Translations under genes and position numbers: made by a program | In this document: positions 1-5,376 of the stretch, piece after piece | Layout: every line of letters starts with the position of its first letter | How positions within the stretch are numbered: the first letter of the stretch is position 1 | Notes under the pieces: model-generated | Database searches by the model: none | What the model was told of the DNA's origin: nothing | Seen by the model: only the letters and a program-made list of their open reading frames with translations | Assembly (NCBI GenBank): GCA_027619675.1 | Contig: JAQCHG010000171.1 | Location: 1-5,376, forward strand | DNA: 5,376 bases | Reading direction: 5' to 3' | DNA from: Cyanobacteriota bacterium | GTDB taxonomy: Bacteria; Cyanobacteriota; Cyanobacteriia; Phormidesmidales; Phormidesmidaceae

Positions 1-34
1 CAGGTGCAAGGGGCTTGAAAATCCCCTGCACCTG
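1..34. terminator. Strong stem-loop at left edge, possible bidirectional terminator or palindromic repeat
   Basis: The arms caggtgca (1-8) and tgcacctg (27-34) are perfectly complementary. After one bulged A at position 9 the stem continues with gggg (10-13) against cccc (23-26), leaving a 9-nt loop (14-22). This makes a 12-bp stem. There is no T-run after it on the plus strand. On the minus strand the tail would lie outside the window, so a terminator for leftward transcription (from the cyAbrB gene) or for a convergent gene to the left cannot be tested here. It could also be an interspersed palindromic repeat cut by the window edge. Confidence 0.4.
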
Positions 35-108
35 CTTTGATATCAGCTATTTGGCCCGCCTCAAGGTTGAGCTAGCGCATTTGCCTTGAAAATTGATTGC
101 GCCGCGCC

Positions 109-128
109 AAAAAAGACAGCGTTGTCTT
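109..128 (-). terminator. Candidate intrinsic terminator of the cyAbrB gene
   Basis: Read on the minus strand, the sequence directly at the stop codon forms a 6-bp stem AAGACA/TGTCTT (plus-strand arms 113-118 and 123-128) with a 4-nt loop. Four more Ts follow (plus-strand A-run 109-114 counting the stem). The hairpin overlaps the TAA stop at 129-127. The stem is short and not GC-rich, so it may be weak. Its placement immediately at the gene end and the T-run support the call. Confidence 0.45.
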
Positions 129-519
129 ACTCTTCTTCGTCGGCACCGTTGCCATCACTCAACTGCTTGAGATGGATATGCTTGTAGCCCACCTTGATTT
201 CAAACTCATCGCCGGGCTGTAAACCCATTTCTTGGGTGTAGGCAGCACCGATGACAATTTGACCGTTCTTATGCACACTCACCCGGTAGGTGGCTTCGCG
301 GCCCCGACCATCTTTTTTCTTTTCCGGTTCTAGGGAAATGCCCCGAGCGGCTAGCAGTGCATCGTAGAAGCCGGTCAGATCAATGCGGGTCTTACCAGTC
401 TTTGTGGTGGAGTAGTAGCCGCATTCTTTAGCGGTTTCCCGCTTATTCAAATGGGTGAGTTCTTTAACCTTCTGAAGGAGTTCCTTCCCTGTTAGAGGGG
501 CAGTTGCTGTTTCTGTCAT
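127..519 (-). CDS. cyAbrB-family transcriptional regulator (cyAbrB2-like)
   Basis: A complete 130-aa protein. It matches the cyanobacterial AbrB-like family. The conserved N-terminal part has PLTGKELLQKVKEL (8-21), the CGYY motif (33-36) and FYDALLAARG (51-60). A linker with DGRGRE (70-75) follows. The AbrB-type swapped-hairpin DNA-binding domain is at the C-terminus (about 79-119, with HKNGQIVIG and LQPGDEFEIKVGYKHIHL). In Bacillus AbrB this domain is N-terminal; its C-terminal position is a hallmark of the cyanobacterial family. The tail is acidic (ADEEE). Known members act as global, nucleoid-associated regulators of carbon uptake, nitrogen metabolism and redox or fermentation genes. From memory of motif details (RRETAK-like and FYDA segments) it looks closer to the Sll0822 (cyAbrB2) clade than to Sll0359 (cyAbrB1), but I could not align them. 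The ATG at 519 has a GAGG ribosome binding site 9 nt upstream (529-532). It appears monocistronic, with a terminator-like hairpin at its stop. Confidence 0.93.
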   Translation of the reverse strand: MTETATAPLTGKELLQKVKELTHLNKRETAKECGYYSTTKTGKTRIDLTGFYDALLAARGISLEPEKKKDGRGREATYRVSVHKNGQIVIGAAYTQEMGLQPGDEFEIKVGYKHIHLKQLSDGNGADEEE

Positions 520-632
520 CTAGGGGAACCTCATGGCTGCAATTACTTATTAAACAATAGATCTCGCCTCTGGCGAATCTGAAGTTGCTTAAGCATACAC
601 AACATTCACGGATAGGTGACTCGCAATATCCG
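520..632 (-). promoter_or_regulatory. cyAbrB gene upstream region: candidate -10, leader hairpin and inverted repeat
   Basis: Reading leftward, the best -10-like hexamer is TTTAAT (549-554), with a weak TTCGCC 17 bp further upstream (572-577). This would start a leader of only about 23 nt that still includes the GAGG ribosome binding site (529-532). An alternative -10 is TATGCT (592-597) with no good -35. A tight 5-bp hairpin tcgcc/ggcga with a 3-nt loop lies at 564-576. It overlaps the proposed -35 or, if the upstream promoter is used, would sit in the leader. A 6-bp inverted repeat cggata (609-614) and tatccg (627-632), 12 nt apart, has operator-like geometry. All assignments are by eye, and cyanobacterial promoters often lack a -35 box. 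Confidence 0.3.
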
Positions 633-961
633 AACTTTTTTCTAACTTTAGAGTTTTCTCAGTACACCTCCCCTGCGATCGCCCCAGATTCGACACAATC
701 ACACAATTATCCCCCATAAGCTGATCTGATCAATTTTCTGCAACCCCTAAAGTTTCGAGGTTGTCAAAGGCACCTCACCCCCCACCAGCCTGGAGAACGG
801 TACCCCAAGGCGGTAGGTCTAGTCCAGGGAGCCTGTCATGTTTGCCAATATCCTGGATGGCCCCTAACTTCAGCCCATGCTTCCAAAATTCGTAGACAGA
901 GCGCAAATGTTTCAAAGTCCCTCTCCCAAGCTTGGGGTAACCGTTCCCTGCTCGCGTTAGA
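633..961. other. Gene-free stretch between cyabrB promoter and hairpin cluster
   Basis: No open frame here has a credible start, ribosome binding site or recognisable family. The left part (633-770) is AT-richer and contains one HIP1 octamer. The right part (about 780-960) is different in character. On the minus strand it reads through as a peptide with a natural look (VYEFWKHGLKLGAIQDIG and onward), but the open frame starts upstream inside palindromic repeat sequence. This could be a dispersed repeat or a gene remnant; I cannot identify it. A 12-bp perfect palindrome, cccaagcttggg, lies at 925-936. Confidence 0.4.
675..682. repeat. HIP1 octamer
   Basis: Perfect GCGATCGC in the non-coding region upstream of the cyAbrB gene. 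HIP1 is the abundant palindrome of many cyanobacterial genomes, and its presence supports the host assignment. Confidence 0.9.
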
Positions 962-1089
962 GGCTCCCCTAGGGAGCAACGGAGTCGTTGGCTTGGCCGC
1001 CCCAGCGGGGCTAGGAGACATTCTGGTTGGGTTTTGGCTTTCTCCCTCCGGGAGACACAAGGCGTTGGCTGTGCCTGCCTGAAAGGCAT
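962..1089. repeat. Two tandem degenerate two-hairpin palindromic units
   Basis: Unit 1 has hairpin gctccc/gggagc (963-968, 972-977; 3-nt loop), a 21-nt linker and hairpin gcccc/ggggc (999-1003, 1007-1011; 3-nt loop). Unit 2, offset by 78 bp, has hairpin tctccc/gggaga (1041-1046, 1050-1055; 3-nt loop), a 20-nt linker and hairpin tgcct/aggca (1076-1080, 1084-1088; 3-nt loop). Both linkers contain cgttggct at the same place and end in cc. The stems differ in sequence but all pair perfectly, as expected of repeats under compensatory change. This resembles the families of short palindromic interspersed repeats found in cyanobacterial intergenic DNA; I cannot name the family. Confidence 0.6.
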
Positions 1090-1091
1090 AC

Positions 1092-1198
1092 GGCTTCGCT
1101 CAGCCAGGGTGATTCCTGGGACGGTTACAGTTTGGGAGCAGGATTTAGGGCTTCGGCGTGAGTTCAGCCGTAGGCGTAGCCTCCCCGAGGGAATACGG
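1092..1198. repeat. Further palindromic repeat pieces, including a gapped direct repeat
   Basis: The motif ggcttcg...tcagcc occurs twice in the same orientation: at 1092-1105 with 1 nt inside, and at 1149-1169 with 8 nt inside. Between them ccagg/cctgg (1104-1108, 1115-1119) forms a 5-bp hairpin with a 6-nt loop. At 1168-1198 the arms ccgta and tacgg enclose aggc/gcct (1172-1175, 1179-1182; 3-nt loop) and tccc/ggga (1182-1185, 1189-1192; 3-nt loop). The latter motif set, read on the minus strand, resembles the units at 962-1089 in inverted orientation (ccc-ggg hairpin followed by a GGCTACGCC-type arm). Confidence 0.5.
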
Positions 1199-1457
1199 TG
1201 AGGGCTCACAGGTGACAGGTTCCCCCTGGGCTAGAAGGGGGCTACCGATCGCATGAAGATTTCCCCCGCTCTGCGTTGCCAATGGGTGACAGCCGGGGGG
1301 AAGGTGCAGCGATTTCCCGCCAAAACCCGCTGGCCAAGGGCGGCAGGCTGGACGGGCTCGCTTAAGGCAATCTCTGAGAAAGAAATGACCTGCTCAGACT
1401 GTTGAGTCCCTGGCCTCGACGCCAATCGACGGCGGTATCTTCATTCCGAAAAATCCC
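1199..1457. other. GC-rich non-coding stretch with weak stem-loops
   Basis: No gene is supported. The only open frame of note (minus strand, about 1425-1231, 64 codons) needs a TTG start and matches no family I know. Stem-forming sequence is frequent: ccccct/aggggg (1222-1227, 1236-1241; 8-nt loop), ttccccc/gggggaa (1261-1267, 1296-1302) and cagcg/cgctg (1307-1311, 1328-1332). None is followed by a T-run in either direction. It could be the 3' untranslated region of the 1458-3689 gene, a structured RNA, or a second dispersed repeat; the sequence does not decide. Confidence 0.3.
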
Positions 1458-3689
1458 CTAAGGGCTTTCCGGCGGGTCCGTTAACTCCGGTGAGGAGGGG
1501 GAGTCTGGCAGGACCTGGACGCGGGCAAAGCGCAGCCCGGTCACCCCTTGCAGGGGCTCAACGCTCCCCTGTTCAATGTGGGGGCCAACCCAGCCTTCCC
1601 GCTGTAAATAGCGCAAGTATTGGCGATATTCTTGCCATTCTTCGGCGGTGGAATACACCAGGGTGAGGCAGCCCGGTTGGGTAATGCGGGCTTGGGTTTG
1701 GCTATCGATCGCCTTATCAATGCGTTTTTTAACAATCTCGTAGCGGGTGTCACGGGTCCCGCGCACATCAAAGAGGCGCTCGGTATTTTCGTCGTGGGTG
1801 ATGTCCACCGTCACGTCTTGAACCAACACCAGATGGGCCAGATCCAAATCGGTTTGGTGCTCAGCCTTGATGCGAAAACCCACGCGGGCACAGTCACATA
1901 CCGCCCGCAGTTGCTCGTAGCGCAAACTGCACAAATGGAAGGGGGTAAAGTGCTCATCGATCGCCCGTCCGGTATAGATCATGTGGTCGATGCCATCGGT
2001 GGCCTCGATATCGCAATAGTGGGGGATGATGACCTGCATGGTTTGCTGCCAGCGATGCCAAACATGCCGCAGGGCTTGGTTGATGCGATGGACGGTTTGG
2101 TCGTAGGTGGCCCGAGCGTTATAGACACACCGCTGGGCCGGATCGAGGGCGGCTTCGTAGGCGGCAATGGCGGAGATCGCCCCCGCCCCCTGCTGCTTAA
2201 AAAAGTTAAAGTGGGCCTCTAGGTTTTCCTGGAGATAGCGCACCAGGGTCACCTCTGCATCCACCGTGACCTCCATCGCCAGGGTGTGGAGATGGTCTAA
2301 CAAATCTAGGCGCAACTGTTGGATAAAGGCGCTCTCGGTGGTGGCGCAAACCGCCTCGACAATAGCCAACGCCAGATGAAACTGGGCGGTCAAGTCGGTC
2401 TGAATGGCCCGATTGCGCTCGTTGGAGGAACCGCGAATGTCAGAAATGCCGTAGAGGGGGTAGACATTCTGAAACACAATGGGCTCTGGGGTCAGGCCCA
2501 AACTGCGGCGTTCCGCCTCTTCCTCAAAGCGCCACCGCACCGACTCGTGGATGTTGGTAAACCGCTCTTGCACCGTGTGGCGCATGGCCACCGTCAATGC
2601 GGGCACCAGGGACGCGGCGTAATACTCATCCCGGCTGTCAAAGGCATCCACCTGTTCTGAGGCCAGGGCGATCAGCCCCATCAGTTGATGGGAGGCGCTT
2701 TGCAGCCGCATGGGGCGCACCACCAAGGGCAGCACCAACAGAGATCGCGCCCCCCGCTGGCGCAGCAGGTGTTCGCAGGGGTTGGCGTCATACTGGGCCA
2801 GATCCGGCACCGTCAGCACCTCCCCCCGGCAGGCGGCCTGAAATAGGGCGGACCCTTGCAAATCGGCAACGGCGTAGGGCAGCACCGTGCGTTCGGGGCG
2901 GTCGAGGTCTAAAAAAATCTTGGCGGAGGCCGCTTCCGCCGTCAAAATCAGGCTGTCTTGGGCACGAAACAGCCGCTTCATCAGGTCGTTGGCCTGACTA
3001 AAGCGGTGGGGATGCAAAATTGACTCTCGCCCCAGCAGCAGATGGGTGAGGCGCTGGGTCAACTCGCGATCGGTGACATCCATGCCCTCCACCAGCACCG
3101 TGCCGCTGGCCTGGTAGGTGGAGGGGTTCAACTGCCGCAGCACCTGTTGCAGGGGGGAGTCGGGCTGATGGATTTGGCCCATCACCGCCGCCGAGGTGGG
3201 GGATTCTGGCCAGCACTGATCCAGGGCGGCCCGCAGGGCATCGTCTAATTGGGTGACGGTGATGCGATCGCTGCTGACGGTAAATTCCACATAGCGGGGG
3301 CGATCTGTTTGAGTCCGCCCCACCGTCACAATCAACGGCTCATAGAGCCAACGGGTCGCCAACAGATCAGATCGTTGATAGTGGCTGCTAAGGATGGCAT
3401 TGAGCACATGGCGGCGCACCCGCTCTCGCACCAGGGTGCGATCGCCCTCCGACAGGCGGGTCAGCACCGCTTCCCCCAGGGTGGGGGGACAGTCTTCCAT
3501 GCCCACCAGTTCGCGGAAGCGATCGCTGGTCCACTCAATTTGGGCGGTCTGCAAATTCACCACCGCCACCAGCAGCCGACTGTGACGTTGAATAATGGGC
3601 CACCAAGAGGGCATCGGGTCCGGAGTCATCACCTGGGGGGGGATGCCTACGGCCCTATCCGTGGGGCGATTGGTCTGACTATGAACCAT
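1458..3689 (-). CDS. PAS/GAF-domain sensor-like protein of unknown output
   Basis: A large soluble protein with no signal peptide or membrane segment visible. Numbering below counts from the longest possible start, a GTG at 3752 (764 aa). I prefer the ATG at 3689 (residue 22, giving 743 aa). It has a GAGG just upstream, whereas the GTG lies one codon after an in-frame stop with no spaced ribosome binding site, and the extra 21 codons include two AGG arginine codons in a gene that mostly uses CGN. Residues about 50-90 look PAS-like (LLVAVVNLQTAQIEWTSDRFRELVG). Residues about 250-395 look like a GAF domain (TVPDL...CEHLLRQRGARSLLVLPLV...LMGLIALASEQVDAFDSRD). It has no Cys-His or DXCF bilin-attachment motif, so it is probably not a cyanobacteriochrome. 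Next come a charged helical segment, the striking motif NVYPLYGISDIRGSSNERNRAI (429-450), long helices to about 575, and an alpha/beta-like C-terminus (about 585-748). No kinase, GGDEF, EAL, phosphatase or helix-turn-helix motif is visible. The biochemical role is unknown. It is transcribed divergently from ffh. Confidence 0.88.
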   Translation of the reverse strand: MVHSQTNRPTDRAVGIPPQVMTPDPMPSWWPIIQRHSRLLVAVVNLQTAQIEWTSDRFRELVGMEDCPPTLGEAVLTRLSEGDRTLVRERVRRHVLNAILSSHYQRSDLLATRWLYEPLIVTVGRTQTDRPRYVEFTVSSDRITVTQLDDALRAALDQCWPESPTSAAVMGQIHQPDSPLQQVLRQLNPSTYQASGTVLVEGMDVTDRELTQRLTHLLLGRESILHPHRFSQANDLMKRLFRAQDSLILTAEAASAKIFLDLDRPERTVLPYAVADLQGSALFQAACRGEVLTVPDLAQYDANPCEHLLRQRGARSLLVLPLVVRPMRLQSASHQLMGLIALASEQVDAFDSRDEYYAASLVPALTVAMRHTVQERFTNIHESVRWRFEEEAERRSLGLTPEPIVFQNVYPLYGISDIRGSSNERNRAIQTDLTAQFHLALAIVEAVCATTESAFIQQLRLDLLDHLHTLAMEVTVDAEVTLVRYLQENLEAHFNFFKQQGAGAISAIAAYEAALDPAQRCVYNARATYDQTVHRINQALRHVWHRWQQTMQVIIPHYCDIEATDGIDHMIYTGRAIDEHFTPFHLCSLRYEQLRAVCDCARVGFRIKAEHQTDLDLAHLVLVQDVTVDITHDENTERLFDVRGTRDTRYEIVKKRIDKAIDSQTQARITQPGCLTLVYSTAEEWQEYRQYLRYLQREGWVGPHIEQGSVEPLQGVTGLRFARVQVLPDSPSSPELTDPPESP
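3264..3526. repeat. Three HIP1 octamers inside the PAS/GAF gene
   Basis: Perfect GCGATCGC copies lie at 3264-3271, 3438-3445 and 3519-3526, all within the part encoding the N-terminal region. Several partial copies (GATCGC or CGATCG) occur elsewhere in the same gene. This local density is higher than in the rest of the window. Confidence 0.9.
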
Positions 3690-3940
3690 GTCCCTCATCC
3701 TGCCCGTGCGACTGTTCCAATCCAGAGCCAGGGTCACCCCTGCCCCGTTCACCCCTTAGAATGGTTATTTCAAGGGTAAAAATAACGGCACTCTGGCCCA
3801 TTCGAGGCCCCTGAGGGGTGACACCCTCCAGGTGCCATTGTGACGTGATTTTTCTGCCGTGATGGTTCCCCTGTGGACCAGACGGTTTTGGGGCGATCGC
3901 CCACCCCCGCCGTGCATACCTCATTTTGACCCACGCTCTG
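3690..3940. promoter_or_regulatory. Divergent intergenic region between the PAS/GAF gene and ffh
   Basis: Both genes start from this interval and read outward, so it should hold both promoters. I see no convincing -35/-10 pair for either. Visible structure includes the tight hairpin cccc/gggg (3808-3811, 3815-3818; 3-nt loop), immediately overlapping gggtgacaccc (3816-3826), an odd-length palindrome. A palindrome extended from HIP1 lies at 3891-3902. If the PAS/GAF protein starts at its GTG (3752), the interval shrinks to 3753-3940. No small gene is supported here. Confidence 0.45.
3891..3902. repeat. Extended HIP1 palindrome upstream of ffh
   Basis: gggcgatcgccc is a 12-bp perfect palindrome containing the HIP1 octamer (3893-3900). 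It sits about 40 bp upstream of the ffh start codon, in the divergent promoter region. Confidence 0.85.
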
Positions 3941-5376
3941 ATGTTTGAAGCCCTCTCTGAACGGTTGGAAGGTGCCTGGAAGAAACTCCGGGGCCAAGAC
4001 AAAATCAGCGAAGCCAACATTCAAGAGGCCCTGCGGGAAGTCCGCAGGGCGCTCCTGGAGGCGGACGTCAACCTTCAGGTGGTGAAAAGCTTCATCGCCG
4101 ACGTGCAAGCCCAGGCCGAGGGCGCAGAGGTGATCGCCGGGGTCAACCCCGGTCAGCAGTTCATCAAAATCGTTAACGATGAACTGGTGAAGCTGATGGG
4201 GGAAAGCAACAGCCCCCTAGCCCAAGCCGATACTGGCCCCACCGTCGTCCTAATGGCGGGCTTGCAGGGTACGGGTAAAACCACCGCCACCGCCAAACTC
4301 GCCCTCCACCTCCGCAAAGAAAAGCGCACCACCCTGCTGGTGGCCACGGACGTGTACCGTCCCGCTGCGGTGGATCAGCTGATCACCCTCGGCAAACAAA
4401 TTGATGTACCTGTGTTTGACATGGGTACCGACGCCAACCCGGTGGAGATCGCCCGCCAGGGCATCGCCAAAGCCCAGGAGCTGGACGTGGACACGGTGAT
4501 CGTGGACACCGCCGGACGCCTGCAAATCGACCCGGCCATGATGGCGGAGTTGGCCCAAATCAAAGAAACCATCCAGCCCCATGAGGTGCTGCTGGTGGTG
4601 GATGCCATGACCGGACAAGAGGCGGCCAACCTCACCCGCACCTTCCATGAGCAAATCGGCATCACCGGGGCAATTCTCACCAAGATGGATGGGGATGCAC
4701 GGGGCGGGGCGGCCCTGTCGGTGCGGCAAATTTCTGGCCAGCCGATCAAGTTCATCGGCGTGGGCGAAAAGGTGGAGGCGCTGCAACCCTTCTACCCCGA
4801 TCGCATGGCCTCCCGCATCCTTGGCATGGGGGATGTACTGACCCTGGTGGAGAAGGCCCAAGAGGCGGTGGACATCGCCGATGCCGAAAAACTCCAGCAG
4901 AAGATCATGGAGGCCAAGTTTGACTTCAATGACTTCATCAAGCAAATGCGCTTGATGAAGACCATGGGGTCCCTGGGCGGCATCATGAAGCTGATCCCCG
5001 GTATGGCGGGCAAAATCTCCGACGAGCAGCTTCAGCAGGGGGAATCTCAACTGAAGCGGGTGGAGGCCATGATCAACTCCATGACCAAGGACGAACGCCA
5101 CAACCCAGAATTGCTCTCTGGCTCCCCCAGCCGCCGCCGTCGAGTGGCGACGGGCTCGGGCTATAAGGAAAAGGATGTCAGCAAGCTGGTGAGCGATTTT
5201 CAAAAGATGCGATCGCTGATGCAGCAGATGGGCTCTGGCCAGATGGGAATGCCCGGTATGGGCGGCGGTTTCCCCGGCATGGGCGGGGGCTTCCCCGGCA
5301 TGGGGGGCGGTTTCCCTGGTATGGGGGGTGGCCCCCAGCCCGGTTATCGCGGCTACCCCGGCCTGGGGGGCAGCGG
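3941..5376 (+). CDS. ffh: Signal recognition particle protein Ffh (SRP54), 3' end off window
   Basis: Ffh binds the 4.5S SRP RNA and signal sequences of nascent membrane and secreted proteins. It then docks with FtsY so that the ribosome is delivered to the translocon; GTP hydrolysis releases the complex. The first 478 residues are present. The N domain helical bundle is residues 1-90 (start MFEALSERLEGAWKKLRGQD, typical of the family). The GTPase G domain carries GLQGTGKTT (107-115, P-loop), DVYRPAAVDQL (137-147), DTAGRL (189-194), TKMDGDARGG (247-256) and GVGEK (273-277). The M domain (about 300-430) has the Met-rich finger region KQMRLMKTMGSLGGIMKLIPGM (334-355) and the RNA-binding SMTKDERHNPE...PSRRRRVATGSG (380-407). 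A Gly/Met/Pro tail starts near 428 and is cut by the window edge; cyanobacterial Ffh proteins usually end soon after, often in a basic tail. All catalytic motifs are intact. There is no clear Shine-Dalgarno before the ATG, but the N-terminus fits the family exactly, so the start is firm. Confidence 0.98.
   Translation, partial: MFEALSERLEGAWKKLRGQDKISEANIQEALREVRRALLEADVNLQVVKSFIADVQAQAEGAEVIAGVNPGQQFIKIVNDELVKLMGESNSPLAQADTGPTVVLMAGLQGTGKTTATAKLALHLRKEKRTTLLVATDVYRPAAVDQLITLGKQIDVPVFDMGTDANPVEIARQGIAKAQELDVDTVIVDTAGRLQIDPAMMAELAQIKETIQPHEVLLVVDAMTGQEAANLTRTFHEQIGITGAILTKMDGDARGGAALSVRQISGQPIKFIGVGEKVEALQPFYPDRMASRILGMGDVLTLVEKAQEAVDIADAEKLQQKIMEAKFDFNDFIKQMRLMKTMGSLGGIMKLIPGMAGKISDEQLQQGESQLKRVEAMINSMTKDERHNPELLSGSPSRRRRVATGSGYKEKDVSKLVSDFQKMRSLMQQMGSGQMGMPGMGGGFPGMGGGFPGMGGGFPGMGGGPQPGYRGYPGLGGS
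5209..5216. repeat. HIP1 octamer in ffh
   Basis: Perfect GCGATCGC within the M-domain coding part of ffh (encodes part of QKMRSLMQQM). Confidence 0.9.
5258..5341 (+). repeat. 21-bp tandem repeat encoding MGGGFPG in the Ffh tail
   Basis: Three in-frame copies of a 21-bp unit (5258-5278, 5279-5299, 5300-5320) each encode MGGGFPG (residues 440-460). A fourth diverged unit follows (5321-5341, MGGGPQP). The copies differ mainly at third codon positions, so the peptide is conserved while the DNA has drifted. The repeats extend the flexible tail beyond the M domain. Copy number may vary between strains through slippage. Confidence 0.9.

Noticed and set aside
773..1203. cctcacc (773-779) and ggtgagg (1197-1203) as terminal inverted repeats of an element
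   Set aside because: Only 7 bp over 430 bp, expected by chance; there is no transposase and no clear target duplication.
775..1209. 144-codon open frame on the minus strand in the gap
   Set aside because: It starts inside palindromic repeat sequence, reads through the hairpin cluster, is Arg/Pro/Ser-rich with no domain, and overlaps a second frame that looks no worse. Treated as non-coding.
1231..1425. 64-codon open frame on the minus strand just downstream of the PAS/GAF gene
   Set aside because: It needs a TTG start, has no ribosome binding site I can see and no recognisable family.
1253..1444. atgaagat (1253-1260) and atcttcat (1437-1444) as element ends or a long-range stem
   Set aside because: A single 8-bp inverted match within about 200 bp is not rare by chance, and the flanks do not extend the pairing.
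1199..1457. tRNA, tmRNA, RNase P RNA or riboswitch in the GC-rich gap
   Set aside because: I looked on both strands for T-loop, tmRNA ends, RNase P core and TPP-like motifs and saw none.
1446..1472. Terminator at the 3' end of the PAS/GAF gene
   Set aside because: A TTTTT run follows the stop on the minus strand, but the stem before it is only 3-4 bp with mismatches outside. Too weak to annotate.
1620..3779. Long plus-strand frames opposite the PAS/GAF gene
   Set aside because: They are antisense shadows of a GC-rich coding gene, with no recognisable domains and compositions that mirror the real frame.
4250..5203. 317-codon minus-strand frame opposite ffh
   Set aside because: It is the His/Leu/Gly-rich antisense shadow of ffh; the plus-strand frame carries every Ffh motif.

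Overview
The window comes from a cyanobacterium. The octamer GCGATCGC (HIP1, the highly iterated palindrome of cyanobacterial genomes) occurs six times in 5.4 kb, about one per 900 bp against a chance expectation near one per 65 kb. The window also encodes a cyAbrB-type regulator and a cyanobacterial-looking Ffh. Base composition is GC-rich throughout. I cannot name the genus from sequence alone.

Layout, left to right. Positions 1-126 hold a strong hairpin at the window edge and a short intrinsic-terminator-like hairpin just after the stop of the first gene. Positions 127-519 (minus) encode a 130-aa cyAbrB transcription regulator. Positions 520-1457, about 940 bp, carry no gene I can support. 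This gap holds the cyabrB promoter region with an inverted repeat, a dense run of short tight-loop palindromes arranged in two tandem two-hairpin units (962-1089), a related inverted piece (about 1149-1198), and further GC-rich stem-forming sequence. Positions 1458-3689, or up to 3752 (minus), encode a large soluble PAS/GAF-type protein with a long C-terminal region and no recognisable output domain. Positions 3690-3940 are the divergent promoter region. Positions 3941 to the right edge (plus) encode Ffh (SRP54), complete through the G and M domains and cut inside its Gly/Met-rich C-terminal tail.

Functionally these look like three independent transcription units. Ffh is the housekeeping GTPase of co-translational membrane targeting. 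The cyAbrB protein is a global DNA-binding regulator. The PAS/GAF protein is a sensor-like protein of unknown output. Nothing shows that the three work together. The least explained parts are the palindrome-rich gap between the two minus-strand genes and the C-terminal half of the PAS/GAF protein. I found no mobile-element gene, CRISPR array, tRNA or rRNA.
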